DNA of 10,556 nt from DATILI01 sp035476635 (GTDB lineage Bacteria; Pseudomonadota; Gammaproteobacteria; Burkholderiales; Burkholderiaceae_C), in the NCBI GenBank assembly GCA_035476635.1, contig DATILI010000006.1, forward strand, positions 1 to 10,556. The letters run 5' to 3'. This document shows positions 1 to 6,667 of the stretch, piece after piece. Position 1 is the stretch's first letter. Every line of letters starts with the position of its first letter. A program made the position numbers and the translations under genes. The notes below the pieces were generated by a model that made no database searches, had not been told where the DNA came from, and saw nothing but the letters and a program-made list of their open reading frames with translations.

Positions 1-533
1 GTGGCCATCAGGTTGAGCCGCCAGTCGAAGCGCTCTTCGTTGCGCTTGAGGTTCTGCATCAGGAAGTCGATCGGCGCGTCCGCCCCAAGGCGCATGGCAA
101 GCGCGTCGCGGATTTCCTTGCGGCTGCTGACGCTTGCCAGGTCCAGGCCCCGCATGGCGGTGACGTGTGGCGAGAACTGGTCGGCATAGGCCTCCGGCGC
201 GATGTCGATCACCGCGACACCGGCGACCGCCTGCGGGTGCTCCAGGGCCAGCGCCATCGCCGTCTTGCCGCCCATGCTGTGGCCGATCAGCACCGGTCGT
301 TCGAGCCGCTCGCGTTCGATCAGCGCCAGCACATCGAGCGCCATCTCCGGATAGGACATGGCATCAGCCCAGGGCGACGCGCCGTGGTTGCGCGCATCGG
401 GCAGGTAGACGCGGTAGCTGTCGGCCAGTGCATTCGCGATCTGCATCCAGTTGCGGCCCGAGCCGAACAGGCCGTGCAGGATCACCACGGGCGGCCCCTC
501 GCCCACAGCCTCGAATGCCAGTTGACATGCCAT
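1..533 (-). CDS. alpha/beta hydrolase, YbfF-like esterase (C-terminus cut by window edge)
   Basis: Probable serine esterase of the alpha/beta-hydrolase fold; the physiological substrate cannot be told from sequence. The 177 visible residues give the first two thirds of the fold: the oxyanion-side HG motif at residues 20-21 (HGLFGSGRNW), DARNHG at 46-51, and the nucleophile elbow GHSMGG at 84-89 with Ser86 as nucleophile, followed by VIDIAPEAY. DxRNHG, GHSMGGK and the IDIAP string are typical of the YbfF group of short-chain acyl esterases. The catalytic Asp and His should lie beyond the left edge (family length about 255). The ATG at 533 is preceded by AGAGGA at a suitable distance. It starts 13 nt after the lpdA stop on the same strand, so it is probably the last or a late gene of the pyruvate dehydrogenase operon. 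A link to acyl-CoA or thioester metabolism is conceivable but is inference. Confidence 0.88.
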   Translation of the reverse strand, partial: MACQLAFEAVGEGPPVVILHGLFGSGRNWMQIANALADSYRVYLPDARNHGASPWADAMSYPEMALDVLALIERERLERPVLIGHSMGGKTAMALALEHPQAVAGVAVIDIAPEAYADQFSPHVTAMRGLDLASVSSRKEIRDALAMRLGADAPIDFLMQNLKRNEERFDWRLNLMA

Positions 534-546
534 CGCGGTTGTCCTC

Positions 547-2340
547 TTATTTCTTCTTCTGCGGCGGCAGGTCGGTGCAGACGCCTTCGAACAGCTCGGC
601 GGCCATGCCGATCGATTCGCCCAGGGTCGGATGCGGGTGGATGGTCTTTCCGATGTCGCTGGGCACGCAGCCCATCTCGATCGCCAGGCAGACCTCGCTG
701 ATCAGGTCGCCGGCATGCGTGCCGACGATGCCGCCGCCGATGATGCGGTGCGTCGCCTCGTCGAAGATCAGCTTGGTGAAGCCTTCGTCGCGGCCGTTGG
801 CAATCGCGCGCCCGGACGCGGCCCACGGAAATACGGCCTTGCCGATCTTGATGCCTTCTGCCTTGCACTGCTCCTCGGTCTTGCCGGCCCAGGCGATCTC
901 GGGGTCGGTGTAGGCCACCGAGGGAATCTGCCGCGCATCGAAGAACGCCGCTTCGCCATGCGCCGCTTCGGCCGCCACATGCGCCTCATGCACCGCCTTG
1001 TGCGCCAGCATGGGCTGGCCGACGATGTCGCCGATGGCGAAGATGTGCGGCACATTGGTGCGCATCTGCCGATCGACCTCGATGAAGCCGCGTTCCGTCA
1101 CCGCCACACCCGCCTTCTCGGCGCCAATCTTCTTGCCGTTCGGGCTGCGGCCCACGGCCACCAGGACCAGGTCGTAGACCTGCGTCTCCTTGGGCGCCTT
1201 CTCGCCTTCGAAGCTGACTTCGATGCCGGCCGGGGTCGCCTTGGCGCCCACGGTCTTGGTCTTGAGCATCACATGGCCGAAGCGCGGCGCATTGAACTTC
1301 TCCCAGACCTTGACCAGGTCGCGGTCGGCACCCGGCATCAGGCCGTCGAGCATCTCCACGACGTCGATGCGCGTGCCCAGGGTCGAGTACACGGTGGCCA
1401 TCTCCAGCCCGATGATGCCGCCGCCCACCACCAGCATGCGCTTGGGAATGGACTTGAGCAGCAGCGCGCCGGTGGAGTCGACGATGCGCTCGTCCTCGGG
1501 CATGAAGGGCAGCTTCACCGCCTGGCTGCCGGCGGCGATGATGGCCTTGGCGAACTTCACCACCTTCTTGGTGCCGTCTGCCGCAACCACTTCGACATGG
1601 TATGGATCGAGGAAGCTGCCCACGCCCGTGGCCACTTCGACCTTGCGCGCCTTGGCCATGCCGGCCAGCCCGCCGGTGAGCTTCTTGATCACGCCGTCCT
1701 TGAAGGCGCGCAGCTTGTCCAGGTCGATCTCGGGTGCGCCGAACTTGATGCCGTGGTCGGGCAGGTGCTTCACTTCATCCATGACCGACGCGGTGTGCAG
1801 CAGTGCCTTGGAAGGAATGCAGCCAACGTTCAGGCAGACGCCGCCCAGCGTGGCGTAGCGCTCGACCAGCACCGTCTTCATGCCGAGATCGGCACTGCGA
1901 AACGCCGCCGAATAGCCGCCTGGGCCGGCGCCCAGTACCAGCATCTCGCATTCAAGATCGGCCTTGCCCGAATAGCTCCCCGCCGCCACCGCGGTTTGGC
2001 TCCCTCCCCCCCCGGGGGAGGGTTGGGGTTGGGGCACAGCGGCGGGCGAACTTACCCCCACCCTACCCTCCCCCGGAGGGGGAGGGACAGAAGATGCGTC
2101 AGCGGCCTCGACCAAGAGGATCACCGACCCTTCGCTGACCTTGTCATTCACCTTGACCCGGATTTCCTTGACCACGCCGGCATGCGAGGACGGAATCTCC
2201 ATCGAGGCCTTGTCGGACTCGACCATCATCAGGCCGGTATCGACGGCAATGGTCTCGCCGACCTTGACCATCAGCTCGATCACCGCGACTTCCTTGAAAT
2301 CGCCGATATCGGGGACTTTGACTTCTACGAGTTGTGCCAT
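547..2340 (-). CDS. lpdA: dihydrolipoamide dehydrogenase (E3) with N-terminal lipoyl domain
   Basis: E3 of the pyruvate dehydrogenase complex: a cytoplasmic FAD flavoenzyme that reoxidises dihydrolipoyl groups with NAD+. At 597 aa it is longer than plain E3 (about 475) because residues 1-82 form a lipoyl domain with the lipoylation motif ESDKASME (Lys44). A Pro/Gly linker (about 83-126) follows, then the E3 body: FAD motif GAGPGG at 137-142, redox disulfide CLNVGC (Cys169/Cys174), NAD motif GGGIIG at 306-311, the second FAD contact FAIGD at 434-438, and the C-terminal active site HPHPTLGE at 568-575 (catalytic His570, Glu575). All key residues are present. The start has GAGGTA upstream and lies 13 nt after aceF. 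Lipoyl-E3 fusions are normal in Neisseria and Burkholderiales. Odd point: the linker is encoded by two inverted copies of a palindromic DNA repeat (2000-2088). This is the complex-specific E3; a plain lpd for 2-oxoglutarate dehydrogenase would be expected elsewhere. Confidence 0.97.
   Translation of the reverse strand: MAQLVEVKVPDIGDFKEVAVIELMVKVGETIAVDTGLMMVESDKASMEIPSSHAGVVKEIRVKVNDKVSEGSVILLVEAADASSVPPPPGEGRVGVSSPAAVPQPQPSPGGGGSQTAVAAGSYSGKADLECEMLVLGAGPGGYSAAFRSADLGMKTVLVERYATLGGVCLNVGCIPSKALLHTASVMDEVKHLPDHGIKFGAPEIDLDKLRAFKDGVIKKLTGGLAGMAKARKVEVATGVGSFLDPYHVEVVAADGTKKVVKFAKAIIAAGSQAVKLPFMPEDERIVDSTGALLLKSIPKRMLVVGGGIIGLEMATVYSTLGTRIDVVEMLDGLMPGADRDLVKVWEKFNAPRFGHVMLKTKTVGAKATPAGIEVSFEGEKAPKETQVYDLVLVAVGRSPNGKKIGAEKAGVAVTERGFIEVDRQMRTNVPHIFAIGDIVGQPMLAHKAVHEAHVAAEAAHGEAAFFDARQIPSVAYTDPEIAWAGKTEEQCKAEGIKIGKAVFPWAASGRAIANGRDEGFTKLIFDEATHRIIGGGIVGTHAGDLISEVCLAIEMGCVPSDIGKTIHPHPTLGESIGMAAELFEGVCTDLPPQKKK
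2000..2036 (+). repeat. palindromic GC-rich repeat, copy 1 in lpdA linker
   Basis: A 37-nt unit: short lead, arm CCCTCCCCC, 3-nt loop CCC, arm GGGGGAGGG, then the tail TTGGGGTTGGGG. It matches the aceF copy (3306-3342) at 35 of 37 positions by my alignment, in the same orientation. It is translated on the minus strand as PQPQPSPGGGGS (LpdA residues 103-114). The unit resembles the short palindromes with a GC-rich stem and TTGGGG-type tail that are dispersed between genes in many GC-rich proteobacteria; placing one within a gene is less common. Confidence 0.85.
2053..2088 (-). repeat. palindromic GC-rich repeat, copy 2 in lpdA linker (inverted)
   Basis: Same unit in the opposite orientation, 16 nt from copy 1: arm CCCTCCCCC, loop TCC, arm GGGGGAGGG and a slightly shorter tail (TAGGGTGGGGG) when read on the minus strand. 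It encodes VPPPPGEGRVGV (LpdA residues 85-96). Together with copy 1 it forms an inverted pair, like the paired REP units (BIME-type) of other bacteria, that could fold into one long stem in mRNA. Confidence 0.85.
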
Positions 2341-2353
2341 GGGTACCTCGGAT

Positions 2354-3655
2354 TCAGAACAGCACGCGCCGCATGTCGGCGAGCAGGTTGGCGAAGTGGA
2401 CGTTGAAGCGTGCGGCGGCAGCGCCGTCGATCACGCGGTGGTCCCAGGACAGCGACAGCGGCAGGGTCAGGCGCGAGGCCCAGTTCTTGCCGTCGCTGGA
2501 GTGCTGCTTCCAGTAGCTCTTGCACACGCCCATGATCGCGACCTCGGGCGCGTTGATGATGGGCGTGAAGTAGATGCCGCCGATGCCGCCCAGCGAACTG
2601 ATGGTGAAGGTGCCGCCCTGCATCTGGTCCGGTTTCAACTTGCCGTCGCGTGCCAGCTTGGCGAGCTCGCCCATTTCCTGGGTGATCTGTGGAATCGTCT
2701 TCTTGTCGCAGTCGCGGATCACCGGCACCATCAGCCCGTTGGGCGTGTCGGCCGCGAAGCCGATGTGCCAGTAGTTCTTCAGCACCAGGCTGTCGCCTTC
2801 CAGGCTGGCGTTGAACTCGGGGAATTTCTTCAGCGTCGCCACCGCCGCCTTCATCATGAAGGGCAGCATGCTGATCTTGACGCCGGACTTCTCCAGCTCC
2901 TTGTTCATCTGCACCCGGAAGGCTTCCAGGTCGGTGATGTCGGCCTCGTCGTGCGTGGTGACGTGCGGGATGACGACCCAGTTGCGGTGCAGGTTGGCAG
3001 CCGATATCTTCTTGATGCGGGGCAGCTCCCGGCGCTCGATCGGGCCGAACTTGGCGAAGTCGACCTTGGGCCAGGGCAGCAGGTCCAGGCCGCCACCGCC
3101 GCTGGCCGATGCCGAGGCAGCCTTGGCACCGGGGGCCGCTGCCGCGGCGCCGCCCTTGGCAAAGGCCTCGACATCCGCCTGCACGATCCGCCCATGCGCG
3201 CCCGTGCCCTTGACCTTGCCCAAATCGACACCCAGCTCGCGCGCCAGCTTGCGCACCGCCGGGCCGGCATAGGCCAGCGCGAACGCCGCCTCGTCGATGC
3301 CGTTACTCCCTCCCCCGCCGGGGGAGGGTTGGGGTGGGGGCAAGGCCACCGCAGTAGCCACCGACGCCTCCTGCGCCAGACTCGCCGGCGCCCCTGTGCT
3401 GGCAGCCCCCGCATCCCCAGCGGCGAACGTCATGATCACGCTGCCCTCGCTGACCTTGTCGCCCAGCTTGATGCGGATTTCCTGCACCACCCCGCCGCGT
3501 GGCGCGGGCACGTCCATCGTCGCCTTGTCCGATTCCAGCGAGACCAGGGGGTCTTCGGCTTTCACGGTGTCACCGGCCTTCACGAAGATCTCGATGACGG
3601 GCACGTCCTTGAAGTCCCCGATGTCGGGCACCTGGATGTCAATTGTCTGGCTCAT
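2354..3655 (-). CDS. aceF: dihydrolipoyllysine-residue acetyltransferase (pyruvate dehydrogenase E2)
   Basis: E2 core of the pyruvate dehydrogenase complex: takes the acetyl group from E1 on a lipoyl arm and passes it to CoA. Domains in the 433 aa: one lipoyl domain (1-80, ESDKATMD, lipoyl Lys44), a flexible linker with PPPQPSPGGGGS at 106-117, a peripheral subunit-binding domain for E1/E3 (about 125-163, containing AGPAVRKLARELGVDL and GTGAHGRI), an Ala/Gly-rich linker (164-190), and the acetyltransferase domain (about 200-433) ending in the active-site motif DHRVIDG at 405-411 (His406, Asp410). It has one lipoyl domain where E. coli has three, which partly explains its short length. It starts 21 nt after the aceE stop; the leader holds a modest GGGGAC Shine-Dalgarno-like stretch. 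The first linker contains a palindromic DNA repeat (3306-3342) also present in lpdA. Confidence 0.97.
   Translation of the reverse strand: MSQTIDIQVPDIGDFKDVPVIEIFVKAGDTVKAEDPLVSLESDKATMDVPAPRGGVVQEIRIKLGDKVSEGSVIMTFAAGDAGAASTGAPASLAQEASVATAVALPPPQPSPGGGGSNGIDEAAFALAYAGPAVRKLARELGVDLGKVKGTGAHGRIVQADVEAFAKGGAAAAAPGAKAASASASGGGGLDLLPWPKVDFAKFGPIERRELPRIKKISAANLHRNWVVIPHVTTHDEADITDLEAFRVQMNKELEKSGVKISMLPFMMKAAVATLKKFPEFNASLEGDSLVLKNYWHIGFAADTPNGLMVPVIRDCDKKTIPQITQEMGELAKLARDGKLKPDQMQGGTFTISSLGGIGGIYFTPIINAPEVAIMGVCKSYWKQHSSDGKNWASRLTLPLSLSWDHRVIDGAAAARFNVHFANLLADMRRVLF
3306..3342 (+). repeat. palindromic GC-rich repeat in aceF linker
   Basis: Single copy with arm CCCTCCCCC, loop GCC, arm GGGGGAGGG and tail TTGGGGTGGGGG. 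It lies directly between the lipoyl domain and the subunit-binding domain of AceF and is translated as PPPQPSPGGGGS (residues 106-117), in the same reading frame as copy 1 of lpdA. The three arms are identical between copies while the first loop base varies (C, T, G). Confidence 0.85.
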
Positions 3656-3676
3656 GTTTGCTTGTCCCCGATGTCG

Positions 3677-6358
3677 TCAAACGGTCCACGGCGCGGCGCG
3701 CTCGGTATCCAGGCCGTACTTGGCGATGGCTTCGGCCACCAGCTGTGGCTTGATGGCGCCCTCGTCGGCCAGCGCCTTGAGCGCGGCCACGGCCACGTAG
3801 TAGCGGTCCACCTCGAAGAATTTGCGCAGCTTGGCGCGGTAGTCGCTGCGGCCGAAGCCGTCGGTGCCCAGCACCACGTAGCGCCGGCCAGCGGCCTGCA
3901 CGTACTCGCGCACCTGGTCGGCGTAGCTGCGCATGTAGTCGGTCGATGCGATCACCGGGCCTTCGCTGCCTTGCAGGCAGCTCTCGACCCAGCTCTGGCG
4001 CGGCGCCTCGGTCGGGTGCAGCAGGTTCCAGCGCGCAGCCGCCATGCCGTCGCGGCGCAGCTCGTTAAAGCTGGTGGCGCTCCAGATATCGGCGGTGACG
4101 TTGAAGTCGGCTTTCAGCAGTTCGGCCGCGGCCATCACCTCGCGCAGGATGGTGCCGCTGCCCATCAGTTGCACGCGCAAGCCCTTCCTGGCGGTCTTGC
4201 CGCCGTCCTTGAGCCGGTACAGGCCCTTCAGGATGCCTTCCTGCGCGCCCTCTCCCGCATCGGCCAGGCCGGGGTGCGGGTAGTTTTCGTTCATCAGGGT
4301 GATGTAGTAGTAGACATCCTCCTGCTGCTCGTACATGCGCCGCATGCCGTCACGCACGATGGTCACCACCTCGTAGGCGAAAGTGGGATCGTAGGAGATG
4401 CAGTTGGGGATCGTGGCGGCCAGCAGGTGGCTGTGGCCGTCCTCGTGCTGCAGGCCTTCGCCGTTGAGCGTGGTGCGACCAGCGGTGCCGCCCAGCAGGA
4501 AGCCACGCGCGCGGATGTCGCCGGCCAGCCAGGCCAGGTCGCCCACGCGCTGCAGCCCAAACATCGAGTAGTAAATGTAGAACGGGATCATCGGCACGTT
4601 GTTCGTGCTGTACGAGGTGGCCGCGACGATCCAGCTGGACATCGCACCGCCTTCGTTGATGCCCTCCTGCAGCACCTGGCCGTCCTTGGACTCGCGGTAG
4701 TACATCAGCTGGTCGGCGTCCTGCGGCTTGTACAGCTGGCCGACCGACGAATAGATGCCCAGCTGGCGGAACATGCCTTCCATGCCGAAGGTGCGCGATT
4801 CGTCGGGCACGATGGGCACCACGTGCTTGCCGATCTGCTTGTCGCGCACCAGCGTGCCCAGCATCTGCACGAAGGCCATGGTGGTGGAGATTTCTCGCTC
4901 GCCGGTGTTCTCCAGCAGGCGCTGGAAGCTGGCAAGCGGCGGGATCGCAAGCGCTGCGGATTGGCGCCTGCGCTGCGGCAGGTAGCCACCCAGCGCTTCG
5001 CGGCGCGCCCGCAGGTATTTCATCTCAGGGCTGTCCTCGGCCGGCTTGACGAAGGGCACCTGGGCCAGCTCCGCGTCGCTGACCGGGATCTGGAAGCGGT
5101 CGCGAAAGCCGCGCAGCGCATCCTGCGTCATCTTCTTGGCCTGGTGGGCGATCATCTGGCCCTCGCCCGATTCGCCCATGCCGTAGCCCTTGACGGTCTT
5201 GGGCAGGATCAGCGTTGGCTGGCCCTTGTGCTTGACGGCGGCAGCGTAGGCGGCAAAGACTTTCTCGGGGTCGTGGCCGCCGCGCGTCAGGCCCCAGATC
5301 TGCTCGTCGCTCATGTCGGCGACCAGCGCCTTCAACTCTTCGTACTTGCCGAAGAAGTGCTCGCGCACATAGGCGCCACTCTTGCTCTTGAAGTCCTGGT
5401 ATTCGCCGTCCACGCACTCTTCCATGCGCTGCAGCAGCAGGCCGCTCTTGTCTTTGGCGAGTAGCTGGTCCCAGCCCGTGCCCCACAGCACCTTGATGAC
5501 GTTCCAGCCGGCCCCGCGAAACACGCTCTCGAGTTCCTGCACGATCTTGCCGTTGCCGCGTACCGGGCCGTCCAGGCGCTGCAGGTTGCAGTTGATGACG
5601 AAGATCAGGTTGTCCAGGCGCTCGCGGCCGGCCAGCGAGATCGCGCCCAGCGATTCGGGCTCGTCCATCTCGCCGTCGCCCATGAAGGCCCAGACCTTGC
5701 GCGGCGTGGTCTCGGCCAGGCCGCGGCCCTGCAGGTACTTCAAGAAGCGCGCCTGGTAGATCGCCATCAGCGGGCCCAGGCCCATGGAGACGGTGGGGAA
5801 CTGCCAGAAGTCGGGCATCAGCCAGGGGTGCGGGTATGACGACAGGCCCTTGCCGCCGGTTTCCTGCCGGTAGCCGAGCAGTTGCTCTTCCGTGAGGCGC
5901 CCTTCCAGGAAGGCGCGCGCATAGATGCCCGGCGAGCTGTGGCCCTGGATGAACAGCAGGTCGCCGCCGTGGTTGTCGGTGGGCGCATGCCAGAAGTGGC
6001 CGAAGCCGATGTCGTACAGCGTTGCCGCCGACTGGAAGCTGGCGATGTGGCCGCCCAGCTCCGAGCTGTCCTTGTTGGCGCGCAGGATGATCGCCATCGC
6101 GTTCCAGCGGATGATGGAACGCAGCCGGTGCTCGATCTCGCGGTCACCGGGGGATTTCTCCTGGTCTTGCGGCTCTATCGTGTTCTTGTAGGCCGTGTTC
6201 AGCGAGCGCGGAACGTACACGCCGTCGTTGCGCGCCAAGTCAACCAGGCGGTTCAGAAGGTAGTTGGTGCGCTCCTTGCCGCGATGCTGCTGGACTGCGT
6301 TCAGGGAGTCGAGCCATTCGCCGGTTTCGGTGGGATCGAGGTCGCCCATCGGGGTCAT
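3677..6358 (-). CDS. aceE: pyruvate dehydrogenase E1 component, homodimeric type
   Basis: Thiamine-diphosphate enzyme that decarboxylates pyruvate and reductively acetylates the lipoyl arm of AceF; it commits pyruvate to acetyl-CoA. The 893 aa match the family (E. coli AceE is 887). Visible landmarks: HIASFQSAATLY (His104) and FIQGHSSPG (His140) in the N-terminal domain; the ThDP/Mg motif starting GDGEMDEPES at 227-236 and ending in NCN at 256-258; IAHQAKKM with His405 in the active-site loop; DESRTFGMEG and EGINE in the middle domain, where Glu569 lines up with the catalytic Glu571 of E. coli; GLQHEDGHSH at 635-644; and a C-terminal transketolase-like domain with LGTDGFGRSD. No key residue is missing. 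The ATG at 6358 is preceded by AGGAGA at good spacing, which favours it over an in-frame ATG three codons later. It is the first gene of aceE-aceF-lpdA, with a 229-nt leader gap upstream. Confidence 0.98.
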   Translation of the reverse strand: MTPMGDLDPTETGEWLDSLNAVQQHRGKERTNYLLNRLVDLARNDGVYVPRSLNTAYKNTIEPQDQEKSPGDREIEHRLRSIIRWNAMAIILRANKDSSELGGHIASFQSAATLYDIGFGHFWHAPTDNHGGDLLFIQGHSSPGIYARAFLEGRLTEEQLLGYRQETGGKGLSSYPHPWLMPDFWQFPTVSMGLGPLMAIYQARFLKYLQGRGLAETTPRKVWAFMGDGEMDEPESLGAISLAGRERLDNLIFVINCNLQRLDGPVRGNGKIVQELESVFRGAGWNVIKVLWGTGWDQLLAKDKSGLLLQRMEECVDGEYQDFKSKSGAYVREHFFGKYEELKALVADMSDEQIWGLTRGGHDPEKVFAAYAAAVKHKGQPTLILPKTVKGYGMGESGEGQMIAHQAKKMTQDALRGFRDRFQIPVSDAELAQVPFVKPAEDSPEMKYLRARREALGGYLPQRRRQSAALAIPPLASFQRLLENTGEREISTTMAFVQMLGTLVRDKQIGKHVVPIVPDESRTFGMEGMFRQLGIYSSVGQLYKPQDADQLMYYRESKDGQVLQEGINEGGAMSSWIVAATSYSTNNVPMIPFYIYYSMFGLQRVGDLAWLAGDIRARGFLLGGTAGRTTLNGEGLQHEDGHSHLLAATIPNCISYDPTFAYEVVTIVRDGMRRMYEQQEDVYYYITLMNENYPHPGLADAGEGAQEGILKGLYRLKDGGKTARKGLRVQLMGSGTILREVMAAAELLKADFNVTADIWSATSFNELRRDGMAAARWNLLHPTEAPRQSWVESCLQGSEGPVIASTDYMRSYADQVREYVQAAGRRYVVLGTDGFGRSDYRAKLRKFFEVDRYYVAVAALKALADEGAIKPQLVAEAIAKYGLDTERAAPWTV

Positions 6359-6361
6359 CTT

Positions 6362-6369
6362 TGTCTCCT
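6362..6369 (-). promoter_or_regulatory. aceE ribosome binding site
   Basis: On the minus strand the sequence just before the ATG at 6358 reads CAGGAGAC, then about four bases to the start. The strong purine match fixes translation at the first of two nearby in-frame ATGs (6358, not 6349). Confidence 0.75.
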
Positions 6370-6386
6370 GTGCTTATTTCTTGTCG

Positions 6387-6402
6387 CGCATCCGGTGATG
6401 CG
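6387..6402 (-). promoter_or_regulatory. short inverted repeat just upstream of aceE
   Basis: CGCATC, a four-base spacer, then GATGCG: a perfect 6-bp inverted repeat 29-44 nt upstream of the aceE start. By position it could be an operator over the promoter or a hairpin in the mRNA leader. No regulator is assigned, and a stem this short can occur by chance in GC-rich DNA. Confidence 0.3.
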
Positions 6403-6505
6403 ATCGGCCAAGCTATTCAGCAACAGGCGTGCCACCTCGAGCGGCAACCGCGAAGAACGCTAACTCATTGATTCATTGGACGTTTTTTCCGATCGGTCCG
6501 GCCGT

Positions 6506-6517
6506 ATTGCCGGCAAT
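6506..6517. promoter_or_regulatory. 12-nt perfect palindrome ATTGCCGGCAAT upstream of aceE
   Basis: ATTGCCGGCAAT is its own reverse complement, as expected for a site bound by a dimeric regulator. It lies about 150 nt upstream of the aceE start and about 70 nt downstream of the small-ORF stop, next to a second palindrome CCGATCGG (6489-6496) and a run of six T on the plus strand. A role as operator is inference; I do not recognise it as the site of a named regulator. Confidence 0.28.
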
Positions 6518-6571
6518 CCGGAATCCAGGGCGATGGGCCGTCAGCCGCGCCGGCCTGGCGCCCTCGGACAA

Positions 6572-6588
6572 ACCCTGATGCCCAGGGT
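6572..6588 (-). terminator. possible weak terminator after the 24-codon gene
   Basis: On the minus strand ACCCTG and CAGGGT form a 6-bp stem with a 5-nt loop, overlapping the first base of the small gene's stop codon region and followed by TTTGTCC. The stem is moderate and the T-run short and broken, so termination would be inefficient. If it fails, transcription from upstream could continue into aceE. Confidence 0.3.
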
Positions 6589-6662
6589 CAACGCAAGCCG
6601 AAGAAGCTGAGAAGAAATCCAATGACGACGACCAAACCGACGATGTAGATGATGGTGCTCAC
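6588..6662 (-). CDS. 24-aa single-helix hydrophobic membrane peptide
   Basis: Short gene with a GTG start, 24 codons and a TGA stop. The product begins MSTIIYIVGLVVV and ends SFFGLR: a nearly unbroken hydrophobic stretch from Ile4 to Leu23 with a C-terminal Arg, so it is expected to be one transmembrane helix in the inner membrane with no soluble domain. The start is set by the textbook Shine-Dalgarno AAGGAGA five bases upstream (6668-6674), and no other start fits. It lies alone, 97 nt after the histidine kinase stop and 229 nt before aceE, on the same strand as both. I recall similar tiny hydrophobic proteins in Burkholderiales genomes, usually left as hypothetical, but cannot verify this. 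The function is unknown; small membrane peptides of this kind often bind larger membrane proteins or respond to envelope stress. Confidence 0.72.
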   Translation of the reverse strand: MSTIIYIVGLVVVIGFLLSFFGLR

Positions 6663-6667
6663 GCTAG

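Larger units (their letters stand above)
6359..6587 (-). promoter_or_regulatory. aceE leader and promoter region, no confident hexamers
   Basis: This 229-nt gap separates the 24-codon gene from aceE and should hold the promoter of the pyruvate dehydrogenase operon. I could not find a convincing -35/-10 pair; candidates such as TTGCTG or TTGCCG near the middle lack a good partner at 16-18 nt. It contains a 6-bp hairpin near aceE (6387-6402), an 8-nt periodic direct repeat of TCATTG (6465-6478), an A6 run on the minus strand just left of the palindrome CCGATCGG (6489-6496), and the 12-nt palindrome ATTGCCGGCAAT (6506-6517). I did not see an E. coli PdhR-type site (ATTGGTnnnACCAAT). The region is less GC-rich than the flanking genes and has no ORF with a credible start. 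Confidence 0.5.

Noticed and set aside
547..2340. Lipoyl domain fused to E3 as a new architecture
   Set aside because: Lipoyl-E3 fusions are an established form in Neisseria and many betaproteobacteria; only the repeat-derived linker is unusual.
631..2406. Long plus-strand open frame (591 codons) antisense to lpdA
   Set aside because: Same composition artefact. The minus strand encodes E3 with every active-site residue, so the plus frame is a shadow.
2000..3342. The three short repeats as a CRISPR array
   Set aside because: Copies are too few, in mixed orientation, inside coding sequence and unevenly spaced (16 nt and about 1.2 kb), with no spacers or cas genes.
2141..5464. Very long open frame (1107 codons) on the plus strand, antisense to aceF, aceE and the start of lpdA
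   Set aside because: It crosses three minus-strand genes that carry intact catalytic motifs. Its product is dominated by His, Ala, Val, Arg and Gln with no domain, as expected for the antisense frame of GC-rich genes with G/C at third positions. It has no ribosome site of note.
6481..6522. Palindrome plus T6 run as an intrinsic terminator
   Set aside because: On the plus strand the T-run comes before the hairpin, and on the minus strand the hairpin is followed by A residues. Neither orientation gives a stem followed by U, so I list the palindrome as a possible operator instead.
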